Shown here in pieces: positions 49,989-58,079 of a stretch of DNA of 64,000 nucleotides. The position numbers were made by a program, and so were the translations under genes. Numbering within the stretch: position 1 is the stretch's first letter; the number at the start of each line of letters is the position of its first letter. The stretch is taken from NCBI GenBank assembly GCA_024222485.1, contig JAAEPJ010000141.1, forward strand, positions 84,393 through 148,392, in the 5' to 3' direction. The stretch is from a bacterium. GTDB lineage: Bacteria; RUG730; JAAEPJ01. The notes beneath the pieces are model-generated. The model did not search any database. It was not told the origin of the DNA and worked only from the letters and a program-made list of their open reading frames with translations.

Positions 49989-50597
49989 TCAGAAGTCTTT
50001 GCCAAATAAAATTATTGGTGCATAATTATGTATTTTATTGGTTTTTATTAAAGTATAAATTTCAAATAGTTTATCTAGAGTGCCAAACCCTCCGGGAAAA
50101 ACAATGATTGCTTTGGCTAAATAGCTGAACCAAAATTTTCGCATAAAGAAATAATGAAACTGTAACTTTAGTTCTTCGGATTGATATTTATTAGGGATTT
50201 GTTCATATTTAATTTTAATATTAAGCCCAATGCTTTGTCCCCCTGCTTGTTTTGCTCCTTTGTTGGCAGCTTCCATAATTCCTGGTCCGCCACCTGAGCA
50301 AACTACACAGTGATTGGGGTTTTTAAATTTAGTATTAACCCAGCGGGTTATTTTATAGGAGAGCTTTTCTGCTTGGTTATAATATTCTGCCATTTTTTTT
50401 ATTTTTGGTGTTATTTTTTTTGTATCTTTAAGTTTTATGGCTGAGCCAAAAAAAACGATTGTATTTTGAACACCAAGTTTTTCAAACTTGTGTTTAGGTT
50501 TTAGGAGTTCATCAAGAATTTTTTTTTCTCTTATTTGAAATTGAGAGATACTTTCAAGAGCAGTGGAGATTTCATTAAAAAAAAAATTTTTTTTCAT
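49989..50597 (-). CDS. LOG-family protein (lysine decarboxylase-like), truncated by in-frame TGA
   Basis: A Rossmann-fold protein of the LOG/TIGR00730 family (phosphoribohydrolase or nucleotide-binding type). Visible landmarks are 'NTIVFFGSAIKLK', 'VVCSGGGPGIMEAANKGAKQAGGQSIGLNI' (the family's PGGxGIMEAxxxGA pattern) and 'AIIVFPGGFGTLDKLFEIYTLIK' (GGxGTxxE-like). Translation ends at TGA 49989-49991 after 'LFGKDF', but about 46 more in-frame residues of the same family follow to 49848. Full length would be 249 residues. Function could be cytokinin-like nucleotide hydrolysis, but its substrate is unknown. Confidence 0.85.
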   Translation of the reverse strand: MKKNFFFNEISTALESISQFQIREKKILDELLKPKHKFEKLGVQNTIVFFGSAIKLKDTKKITPKIKKMAEYYNQAEKLSYKITRWVNTKFKNPNHCVVCSGGGPGIMEAANKGAKQAGGQSIGLNIKIKYEQIPNKYQSEELKLQFHYFFMRKFWFSYLAKAIIVFPGGFGTLDKLFEIYTLIKTNKIHNYAPIILFGKDF

Positions 50598-50645
50598 TTA
50601 TTTACCTTTTTTGTAGAGACACCATATTATAGTGTTTAGAAGTAT

Positions 50646-50682
50646 TAATAAAGAGTATTTTATAATAAAATACTCTTTATTA
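50646..50682. repeat. Perfect 17-bp inverted repeat between divergent LOG-family and prfB genes
   Basis: TAATAAAGAGTATTTTA at 50646-50662 and its exact reverse complement at 50666-50682, with a 3-base centre. It sits about 50 bases from the LOG-family start and 72 bases from prfB, in a region that must hold both promoters. That position fits an operator or a divergent-promoter cruciform better than a terminator, although a stem this long could terminate in either direction. Confidence 0.7.
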
Positions 50683-50753
50683 TAAGATTAAAATGTTATT
50701 TTTATAAAGATAATAAAAAATAAGACATTTACTTGTTAGAATGGGGAGAGTGT

Positions 50754-51849
50754 ATGAATACGGAAATAGATATTCGGGAATTATCTGCTAGAATGCAGGA
50801 AGAATTAAGCCATATTCGGAGGTTGCTTTGACATTAAAACTAAAGTATCCGAAATTAAACTACTAGAAAAAAGTACCTTTATTGATGGTTTTTGGGATAC
50901 TCATGGTAATGCTCAGCAGGTAATGCAGAAATTAAATAATTTAAAGAGCGAGGTGGAGGTTTTTCTTAATCTTGAGATAGAAATAGCAAATTCTCATGAA
51001 CTTTATCTGATGGCTTTATCAGAAGATGATCAAAGTTTAGTGAATGAAAGCATAGAAACTCTCATTAAGTTAAAGAGTGAATTAGATAATTTAGCTCTAA
51101 AAGCAAAGTTAGATGGTAAGTTTGATAAAAATAATGCTATTTTAACGTTACATTCCGGTGCAGGTGGGACAGAGGCCTGTGATTGGGTGGATATGCTTTT
51201 TAGAATGTTTTTAAGATGGGCAGAGAAGAGAAACTATAAAGTAGAAATTATGGATCTCCTCCCAGGAGATGAAGCAGGAATTAAGAGTATTGTTTTTATG
51301 ATAAAAGGTTTGTATTCTTATGGTTACTTGCAATCAGAGATAGGGGTTCATAGATTAGTGAGAATTTCGCCGTTTGATACGAATAAAAGAAGGCATACTT
51401 CTTTTGCCTCGTGTGATGTTATACCAGCAATTGCGGATGATATTGATATCAAAATTGAAGAAAAAGATTTAAGGGTTGATACTTATCGGGCTAGCGGTGC
51501 TGGAGGACAGCATGTCAATACAACAGATTCTGCAGTGAGGATAACCCATCTGCCGACTAATGCTGTTGTTCAATGTCAAACGGAACGATCACAGTATAAA
51601 AACAAGGCTAGTGCAATGAAGCTTTTAAAAGCTAAGCTTTATGCCCTTGAGGAGGAAAAACAAAGAAGTGCAAGTGAAAAACATTATGATGAGAAAGGTT
51701 CTATCGGTTGGGGGAACCAGATTAGATCATATGTTTTTTGTCCATATACAATGGTTAAGGATCATAGAACAGGCTGTGAAGTGGGGAATGTTCAATCTGT
51801 CATGGATGGCGGGTTAGATCCATTTATTCAGGCATATTTGAATACCTGA
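50754..51849 (+). CDS. prfB: Peptide chain release factor 2, expressed by programmed +1 frameshift
   Basis: RF2 ends translation at UGA and UAA. A 25-codon leader from ATG 50754 runs to an in-frame TGA at 50829-50831 in the context CTT TGA C, preceded by a Shine-Dalgarno-like GGAGG. Skipping one T gives the main frame through to TGA 51849, about 364 residues in all, the standard RF2 size. The SPF recognition tripeptide ('RISPFDTNKRR') and the GGQ catalytic loop ('SGAGGQHVNTTDSAVR') are present. RF2 level therefore controls its own synthesis. The intact site also shows that UGA is a stop codon in this organism. Confidence 0.96.
50818..50832 (+). promoter_or_regulatory. prfB programmed frameshift signal
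   Basis: A GGAGG element ends a few bases before CTT TGA C, the conserved arrangement that promotes a +1 slip of the CUU-decoding tRNA onto UUU when UGA is decoded slowly. Confidence 0.9.
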
Positions 51850-51913
51850 GCAATTTTTTTTCTAGCTTTGCTAGATGGATGAAAAGTATAATTAATAAAC
51901 TTTAGGAGATAAA

Positions 51914-52825
51914 ATGGAAAAAATAGAAGATTATAGAGATTTAATTGAAATGCCTTTAGATGAGTTAATCGTTAAGTCAAATAGGATCAGGAAAAAACAT
52001 ACTCAAAAGATAGAGCTTTGCTCTATTATTAATGCGAAATCTGGCGAATGCACGGAAGATTGTAAGTATTGCGCACAGTCTGTACATCATAAAACGGATG
52101 TTAATGTTTATGACCTTAAAAGTAAAGAAGAAATTATTAAAAAAGCTAAAAATGCTAAGGAGGCTGGAGCAGTCAGATACGGAATTGTCACTAGTGGCAA
52201 TTCATTGACAGATGCTGAAGCAGATATTGTTGCAGAAGCAACGAAAGAGATTAGGGAGACTTTGGATCTGAATGTTTGTGGTTCTTTTGGTGCTTTAAGT
52301 GAAGAGAATTTACAGAAGTTAAAGGATGCAGGGATGACACGTTATCATCATAATCTTGACACTTCTCGAGAGTTTTATCCAAAGATTGTTTCCACGCATA
52401 GTTTTGAAGAAAGGATTAATACAGTTAATAAAGCAAAGAAGCTTGGTTTTACTGTCTGTAGTGGTGGGATTATTGGGCTTGGTGAAAGTTGGGATGACCG
52501 AATTTCAATGGCCCTTATTTTAAAAGAGTTAGATGTGGATTCTGTGCCGATTAATATTTTGATGCCTATTGCAGGGACTAAACTTGAAAAAAATGAGCCT
52601 ATCCCTTATGCTGATATTATTCGTACTATTGCTATTTTTAGGATCATTTTACAAGATAAAGATATTAGATTAGCTGCTGGCCGTGAGACAAAACTTAAGG
52701 ATTTTCAAGGTTTAGGTTTTTTAGCAGGAGCGAATGCCATGCTAGTCGGTGGATATTTAACTGTTAATGGTCGGAATGTTGAAGAAGACAAAACGCTTAA
52801 AAAAGAAATCGAGATGCTTTGGTAA
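51914..52825 (+). CDS. bioB: Biotin synthase
   Basis: A radical SAM enzyme that inserts sulfur into dethiobiotin, the last step in biotin synthesis. The SAM cluster motif 'CTEDCKYCAQS' (CX3CX2C) lies near residues 45-55. Further BioB features are 'YGIVTSG', 'RYHHNLDTSREFYPKI', 'GGIIGLGESWDDR', 'PINILMPIAGT' and 'LAAGRET' with the cluster-ligand Arg. It has 303 residues, near the normal length. A good TTTAGGAGATAAA site precedes ATG. No other bio gene is in the window. Confidence 0.95.
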   Translation: MEKIEDYRDLIEMPLDELIVKSNRIRKKHTQKIELCSIINAKSGECTEDCKYCAQSVHHKTDVNVYDLKSKEEIIKKAKNAKEAGAVRYGIVTSGNSLTDAEADIVAEATKEIRETLDLNVCGSFGALSEENLQKLKDAGMTRYHHNLDTSREFYPKIVSTHSFEERINTVNKAKKLGFTVCSGGIIGLGESWDDRISMALILKELDVDSVPINILMPIAGTKLEKNEPIPYADIIRTIAIFRIILQDKDIRLAAGRETKLKDFQGLGFLAGANAMLVGGYLTVNGRNVEEDKTLKKEIEMLW

Positions 52826-52837
52826 TTATAAAGAAAT

Positions 52838-52886
52838 AATCTTCTGGCGGTGAAGCTTTTTTAGCCGTCAGAAGATTTATTTTTTG
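52838..52886. terminator. Bidirectional terminator between bioB and topA
   Basis: AATCTTCTGGCGG (52838-52850) pairs with CCGTCAGAAGATT (52865-52877) with one G-T-type mismatch, over a loop that contains the topA stop codon. A TATTTTTT run follows on the plus strand. It lies where bioB (plus) and topA (minus) converge and overlaps the 3' end of topA. Confidence 0.75.
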
Positions 52887-55056
52887 CAAGGTTTTCAATA
52901 TGTTTACATTTCGGATAATTAGAACAACCTAAGAATTGACCGCGGCGACTATTTTTTATCACTAGCGGAGAATTACATTCTGGACATTTTTTATCTATTT
53001 TCTCTGCATTTAATGCCTGAGAATAACGACATTTTGGGTAGCCATTACAAGCAATAAACTTACCATAAGAACTATTTTTAATTACAAGACTATTATTGCA
53101 TAGTGGGCATGGGTCTAGTTCCTCAGCTTTTTTTTCATCTTCTGCCATTTCTTTTTGTTTCTTTTTATCAGGCTTGATATATTTACATTTTGGGTAGTTA
53201 CTGCAACCGATAAATTCACCATAACGGCTTTGTCTCGTTACTAAATCTGATTCACATTTAGGACATTTTTCTCCCGTAGTATGCACTTCTTTTTGTGAGG
53301 ACATATTAGTGTTGGCATTGTCGATAGTTTTGATAAACGGCTCGTAAAAATTTTGAAGCATTGTCAGCCATTTAACTTCTCCCTCTGCAACTTTATCAAG
53401 ATCAGTTTCCATCTCAGCAGTAAAATGTGCATTCACAATATTAGGAAAAAAATTTTCAAGTGCTTCTGTAACTTTAAAACCAATCTTTTGTGGGATGATT
53501 TTTTTCTTTTCAATTTCAATGTAACCGCGTGCTGTCACTGTTGAGATCGTTGGTGCATAAGTTGAAGGTCTGCCAATTCCATTTTTTTCTAGAGTTTTAA
53601 TTAATGTTGCCTCGGTATAGCGTGGCGGTGGTTCAGTAAAATGTTGTTTTGGTTCAATTTTAGTAACAGCAATGTTTTCGCCTGTTTCAAGCTGTGGCAG
53701 AATAGTATCTTTTGTATTTTTATCATAATGATAAATTTTGAGATAACCATCGAAAACAAGTGTTTCCCCTATGCTTTGCCATAAGGTGTTTTTTGCTTTT
53801 AAGGTAATAATATTTTGATCAAAAATAGCTTCGTTTATTTGACATGCAACCGTTCGTTTCCAGATTAGCTGATAAAGTTTAAACTGGTCGGAGGTTAAGT
53901 ATTTTTCTAATGAATCAGGCGTTCTGAACATAGAAGTAGCACGAATACATTCATGTGCTTCTTGTGCACCTTTGGCTTTTTTAGTATAAGTTTTTATTTT
54001 AGAGGATAAATATTTATCGCCAAGTTCTTGTTGAATAAAGTCCCGAATTTCTGAAATAGCACTTTTTGCAATATTGGTGGAATCTGTACGCATGTAGGTT
54101 ATCAACCCTACAGTTTCATTTTTTAGTGCGACACCTTCATAAAGCATTTGAGCAACAGCCATTGTTTTTTTTGATGAGAAACCACAGTGATATGAAGCAG
54201 CTTGTTGTAATGTACTCGTAATAAATGGTGGTTTAGCTGCTTTCTTGCGGCTTTTAGCTTCAATTGTATTAACAAAAAAAGATTTTTTTGTTATATCTTC
54301 AAGGATTGCTAAAGCTTGTGTTTCATTTTTAATATCTAATTTTTTATATTTTTTACCTGCTTTTTCAATAAAGTCTGCTTTGAATTCGATGTTATTTTTA
54401 TTGCAAGCTGCTGAAATCGACCAGTATTCTTCTTTAATAAAGTTTTGGATTTCGCGTTCACGATCAACTACAATTTTTAAGGTTGATGATTGAACCCTCC
54501 CTGCCGATAAGCCTTTCATGATTTTCTTTCCTAAAAGGGGACTTAACTTGTAACCTACTAATCTATCTAGGATTCTGCGTGCTTGCTGTGCATTAACAAC
54601 ATCATAGTTCATTTTGCGTGGATTCTTAACAGCAGCCTTAATTGCTGAAGGAGTAATCTCGTGAAAGGTTATTCTTTTAAATTTATCATGTGCTATTTTT
54701 GAGGCTTCTATTACATGCCAAGCAATAGCTTCTCCTTCCCGGTCTTCATCAGGAGCTAGAAAAACTTGATCAGCATTTTTAATATGTTCAACTAAAGATT
54801 TTGCTTGTGCTTTTTTATCAGAAGATATTTCATACGTAGGCTCAAAATTATTTTCAAAATCAACACCCATTTTACGCTTTGGAAGATCTCTAATATGACC
54901 AAGCGTTGCAATAACTACATAATCTTTGCCTAATATTTTAGAGATGGTTTTACATTTCGCTGGGGACTCTACAATCAAAAGGTTTTTGATATAAGCAGGT
55001 GTTTTTGGAATTTTAAAGCTTCGTTTTTTTGTTGTTTTTGTTTTATATGGGGCCAT
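52861..55056 (-). CDS. topA: DNA topoisomerase I
   Basis: A type IA topoisomerase relaxing negative supercoils. The Toprim domain begins 'LLIVESPAKCKTISKILG' with 'DEDREGEAIAWH' further on. The active-site tyrosine is in 'GLITYMRTDSTNIAKSAI'. 'GIGRPSTYAPTIST' and 'RGYIEIEKKKIIPQKIG' are typical core motifs. The C-terminus carries three topoisomerase-type zinc ribbons of the form CPxC...GxFxxCxxYPxCxx, at roughly 600-730. 731 residues is normal. The N-terminal lysine-rich extension of about 24 residues is unremarkable. Confidence 0.97.
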   Translation of the reverse strand: MAPYKTKTTKKRSFKIPKTPAYIKNLLIVESPAKCKTISKILGKDYVVIATLGHIRDLPKRKMGVDFENNFEPTYEISSDKKAQAKSLVEHIKNADQVFLAPDEDREGEAIAWHVIEASKIAHDKFKRITFHEITPSAIKAAVKNPRKMNYDVVNAQQARRILDRLVGYKLSPLLGKKIMKGLSAGRVQSSTLKIVVDREREIQNFIKEEYWSISAACNKNNIEFKADFIEKAGKKYKKLDIKNETQALAILEDITKKSFFVNTIEAKSRKKAAKPPFITSTLQQAASYHCGFSSKKTMAVAQMLYEGVALKNETVGLITYMRTDSTNIAKSAISEIRDFIQQELGDKYLSSKIKTYTKKAKGAQEAHECIRATSMFRTPDSLEKYLTSDQFKLYQLIWKRTVACQINEAIFDQNIITLKAKNTLWQSIGETLVFDGYLKIYHYDKNTKDTILPQLETGENIAVTKIEPKQHFTEPPPRYTEATLIKTLEKNGIGRPSTYAPTISTVTARGYIEIEKKKIIPQKIGFKVTEALENFFPNIVNAHFTAEMETDLDKVAEGEVKWLTMLQNFYEPFIKTIDNANTNMSSQKEVHTTGEKCPKCESDLVTRQSRYGEFIGCSNYPKCKYIKPDKKKQKEMAEDEKKAEELDPCPLCNNSLVIKNSSYGKFIACNGYPKCRYSQALNAEKIDKKCPECNSPLVIKNSRRGQFLGCSNYPKCKHIENLAKNKSSDG

Positions 55057-55108
55057 TTAACTTCCTTGTATTGTAAAGTCAGAGAGGATTATATTTATAT
55101 TGCTAAAT

Positions 55109-55399
55109 TTAATTTAAATGTTTTTTTAATTTAGACTCCCCAAGAAAGTCAAGGTCATCAATATTTTCGATTTCATCTAAGAAGTTTTGGATTAAAACAT
55201 CATATTCATAACTCAAGTCATTCTGTTCTATATTAGTTAATTTGCTTAAAAAATTTTTAGTCTCTGTTGCAGACATCCCTGTTTCTAAAAGATTGTTATC
55301 TCTAAAAATTCTCATAATATTAAATGTATCCAAATTATCTCTTTTAAATTGGTTAAATAAATCTGTCATTGCGATTAGTTTTTCATCTTTTTTTGCCAT
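55109..55399 (-). CDS. Small acidic hypothetical protein
   Basis: A 96-residue, helix-rich acidic protein upstream of topA on the same strand. I recognise no family. Motif-like parts are 'MTDLFNQFKRDNLDTFNIMRIFRDNNL' and an acidic C-terminus. AAGGGAACAAA before ATG is a reasonable ribosome site. It is 52 bases from topA and may be co-transcribed with it. Confidence 0.6.
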   Translation of the reverse strand: MAKKDEKLIAMTDLFNQFKRDNLDTFNIMRIFRDNNLLETGMSATETKNFLSKLTNIEQNDLSYEYDVLIQNFLDEIENIDDLDFLGESKLKKHLN

Positions 55400-55573
55400 T
55401 TTGTTCCCTTTAGATATACTTAGAGATATCTTGTCTCTATGATAAAATAATGCTATGTATAATTTTTATATCTAAACATAACAAATCCCCCGAGTGCTTG
55501 TAAAGAAAAAATTGATTGTTTGCTAGAAATTAAAGCTTATAAAATATGTCCAATTAAAAAATTAGCAGAAATA

Positions 55574-55633
55574 GCAGCAGTGGGTATCTAAAATGATGTT
55601 AGAATCTGTTTAATGAAAGTTGCTTGAGTTTTT
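55574..55633 (+). repeat. Left copy of a ~60-bp direct repeat bracketing the accessory island
   Basis: About 60 bases from GCAGCAG to GAGTTTTT, matching 58016-58074 with a handful of substitutions and one single-base indel. The stretch TGTTTAATGAAAGTTGCTTG and the next six bases are identical in both. The copies bracket about 2.4 kb of fragmented accessory genes. It ends a short open stretch ('KKLAEIAAVGI' then stop). Confidence 0.75.
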
Positions 55634-55738
55634 TTTCGTCATTTTCTATCATAAATAAATGTGAATTGTTTTTTTACTGTCATAAGTTTCCTAAGTTAAT
55701 ATATTTATAGATAAAATATTATGTGGAGTCAATTTAAT

Positions 55739-56127
55739 ATGGCAAAAATAGAAATTTTAGGAACTAAAATAAATAGTGTACCAACAAATAAAGAAGATTA
55801 TATTTCATTAACAGATAGGGTGAAAAATATAATTTTCAAATTCTTTCCTTTAAAAACAGCGAAACTTTTATCAAAAAATTACAGATATTTATACAACAAG
55901 TATTAATTATAAAAATAATGATAAACTAACTAAACAATTTTTTGCAACTATGCAAAATAAAATGCACTATGCCGTGCATGGCAAAACTGCTGCAGAATTG
56001 ATTAACGAAAGAGTTGACAGCAAAAAAAATTATGGGACTTCCAAATTTTGAAGGTAAATATATGACTGTAAAAGATACGAGTGTTGCTAAAAATTATTAT
56101 GGAAAAACCAATACATATAGATTCTAA
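55739..56127 (+). pseudogene. KilA-N / RhuM gene remnant (start and C-terminal half)
   Basis: From ATG 55739 the first ~30 residues ('MAKIEILGTKINSVPTNKED' followed by YISLTD) match the opening of KilA-N domain proteins. After a gap and frame change, 55863-56030 encodes 'NFYQKITDIYTTSINYKNND' and 'FFATMQNKMHYAVHGKTAAE', the C-terminal half of RhuM-family proteins. A further frameshift in an A8 run near 56020 leads to 'MGLPNFEGKYMTVKDTSVAK' and a stop at 56127. No single frame is open, so this is debris of one or two genes. The matching RhuM N-terminus lies downstream at 57593. Confidence 0.7.
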
Positions 56128-56209
56128 CTATTAAACTTTGTCTATTTTTAATAATATATATCTAATATTTTAATAATGTTTTTTTTAACTAAGAATAGGA
56201 GAATAAAAA

Positions 56210-56920
56210 ATGTCAGAAACTCCCAAAAAAGAAACAGTTTATTTAAGAGAACTTAACATGAAATACAAAAAGAGGAGAGTATCTTCAAAATTTAAAGATA
56301 TTCAGCTGATAGATACAAAACTAGTTTATGAGTTATTTAAAGATATGAGGAATGAGTCAAAAGAAATAATAATAACAATAAGTTTAGATAAAGATTTTAG
56401 AATTTTATGTTATGAAACAATTGCAATAGGCGGGATTGATGGAATTTATACAAGAGAGTTTGAAGTAATAAGAGCCTCTATTGCCTTAAATGCTTATGGA
56501 ATAATAGTTGTTCATAATCATCCAAGCGGAGACCCAACACCAAGCGGAAATGATATAAATTTCACAAAAGAACTTTTGCTTTTAACAGAAACAGGCGGGA
56601 TGAAGTTTCATGACCATATCATAATAGGCAATAATAGTTTCTTTAGTATGGAAGAAAAATATAAAATGCAAGCTTTGTACTTAGAACGAAGAGCAGAGGA
56701 TGAAGAAAAAGGCGAAATAAGAGGGCTGGCAAGAGGACGGACGGAAGGAAAACGAGATGGGCTTGTTGAGGGCTTGAGTGAAGGCGAAAAAGTTGGAGAG
56801 AAGAAAGGCGAAAAGAAAAAAGCTATTGAAATGGCAAAAGAAATGAGAAAAGATAAGAAACCTCTTGAAGAAATAATGAAATATACAAAACTTTCTAAAG
56901 AAGAAATAGAAAATTTATAG
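56210..56920 (+). CDS. RadC-like JAB-domain protein with Rpn-type C-terminal tail
   Basis: A 236-residue protein. Residues about 25-160 are a RadC/JAB domain with the metal-binding 'VVHNHPSGDPTPSGND' and a downstream Asp ('FHDHIIIGNNSFFSM'). The N-terminal UPF0758 helix-hairpin-helix region of full RadC is missing. Residues about 165-236 change character: glycine- and charge-rich repeats ('GLARGRTEGKRDGLVEGLSE') and an ending 'PLEEIMKYTKLSKEEIENL', like the tail of Rpn/PD-(D/E)XK recombination-promoting nucleases. This looks like a domain fusion. RadC-like proteins are common on mobile elements; its substrate is unknown. Confidence 0.8.
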   Translation: MSETPKKETVYLRELNMKYKKRRVSSKFKDIQLIDTKLVYELFKDMRNESKEIIITISLDKDFRILCYETIAIGGIDGIYTREFEVIRASIALNAYGIIVVHNHPSGDPTPSGNDINFTKELLLLTETGGMKFHDHIIIGNNSFFSMEEKYKMQALYLERRAEDEEKGEIRGLARGRTEGKRDGLVEGLSEGEKVGEKKGEKKKAIEMAKEMRKDKKPLEEIMKYTKLSKEEIENL

Positions 56921-57013
56921 TTCCTACCACAGCCAGTTAATTATATTAAGGTTGTTTTATTAAGAGGGCAAGAATTTTTAAGATGATGCGGCAGAAAATA
57001 AGGAAGGAAGAAA

Positions 57014-57602
57014 GTGTATGAGATTATCAAAGACTACCTAGACAAACAAAAAATAAAAGTTGTTGGGAAATATGACTTTGGCAATAAAAAAGTTAAATAT
57101 TCTGAGAAGATACAAGGTTGGAAAATAAATAAATTTAGAGGTGATGAGTAAATTGTACGAGCTTTTATTTTAGCTAAATTTTGTTAATGAATTAGGCTAT
57201 AAACCTGAAAACATAGAAATTGAAAAACAATATGATATTGGCAGACCAAAAGTAAACAAGCCTAGAATAGATATTATTGTAAAGGATGATAAAAGTTTAA
57301 ATGTAAAAGACTTAATAAAAAAATATTAAGATGAACTAAAAGAACTTTGTAAATATGATAATGACACAAAAGATGTTTTTGGTTTCGTAAATACTTGCTG
57401 GGTTTTTGGTGAAGTTGCCAAAGGATTAAATTATCAAATTTCCATGGCAGAAGTTGGAAATGTTGGTTATAAACGAAGTAAACGAGGCGAAAAACTAATG
57501 CCTAATGATCTTTACCGTATGAATGATCTTGGCGAAGTTTTAGTTGCTGATGCTAGAAAAGAAACTGCTTTGGATTATTTAAGGGATGTAAAATGGGATT
57601 AA
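57014..57602 (+). pseudogene. Ruined type I restriction-modification methylase gene (HSDR_N-HsdM type)
   Basis: Starting near GTG 57014 the translation gives 'YEIIKDYLDKQKIKVVGKYD', then 'KIQGWKINKFRGDE', a TAA, 'IVRAFILAKF', a one-base frameshift in a T-run near 57180, and 'VNELGYKPENIEIEKQYDIG', the N-terminal HSDR_N region of fused type I methylases. After a TAA near 57330 the next part is the C-terminus of the same family ('EVAKGLNYQISMAEVGNVGY', 'RGEKLMPNDLYR', 'ALDYLRDVKWD'). The whole methyltransferase core is missing, so a large internal deletion has occurred. It overlaps the ATG of the following rhuM fragment, the usual hsdM-rhuM order. Confidence 0.75.
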
Positions 57603-58033
57603 AAGAAAAACAAAATCAAAATCAAAATTCAGAAATAATAATTTACACGGCAAAAGAAGGTGGCACAAAATTACAAGTAACGCTTGAAGATGAAACGGTT
57701 TGGCTTACTCAAGAGCAGATGGCAAATCTTTTTGGAAAAGCAAAGTCTACTATAAACGAACATATAAAAAATATATATGCAGAAAAAGAACTTGAAGAAA
57801 ATCAAACTATGAAGAAATTCGGGAATTCCGAATTTTCTATAAAACCAGTTAATTATTATAACCTTGATGTAATCATTTCAGTAGGCTATAGAGTAAAGTC
57901 GCCACAAGGCACAGCATTTAGGCAATGGGAAACCAAAAGAATACATGAGTATATCATCAAAGGTTTTACTTTAGATGATGACAGACTTAAACAAGAAGGC
58001 GGACGAAGCAGATATGCAGCAGTTGTTATCTAA
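57593..58033 (+). CDS. RhuM-family protein, C-terminally truncated
   Basis: A 146-residue product matching the N-terminal half of RhuM (virulence RhuM/Fic-associated) proteins: 'LEDETVWLTQEQMANLFGKAKSTINEHIKN', 'YYNLDVIISVGYRVKSPQGTAFRQWETKRIHEYIIKGFTLDDDRLKQ'. Normal members are about 330 residues. This one ends after 'GGRSRYAAVVI', where the ~60-bp direct repeat begins, so its last residues are probably foreign. RhuM genes commonly sit inside type I restriction-modification loci, consistent with the ruined methylase just before. Probably non-functional. Confidence 0.8.
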   Translation: MGLKEKQNQNQNSEIIIYTAKEGGTKLQVTLEDETVWLTQEQMANLFGKAKSTINEHIKNIYAEKELEENQTMKKFGNSEFSIKPVNYYNLDVIISVGYRVKSPQGTAFRQWETKRIHEYIIKGFTLDDDRLKQEGGRSRYAAVVI

Positions 58034-58074
58034 ACAATGTTAGAACCTGTTTAATGAAAGTTGCTTGAGTTTTT
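58016..58074 (+). repeat. Right copy of the ~60-bp direct repeat
   Basis: Matches 55574-55633. It overlaps the last codons and stop of the truncated rhuM and lies six bases from the 3' end of the HEPN/Toprim gene on the opposite strand. Same orientation as the left copy, so excision or duplication by recombination between them is possible. Confidence 0.75.
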
Positions 58075-58079
58075 ATTAT

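Noticed and set aside
49989-49991. Reassignment of UGA to tryptophan
   Set aside because: Several intact genes end in TGA (for example serA at 45539 and the giant protein at 28113), and prfB keeps its UGA-dependent frameshift, so one TGA at a Trp position is better explained as a mutation or error.
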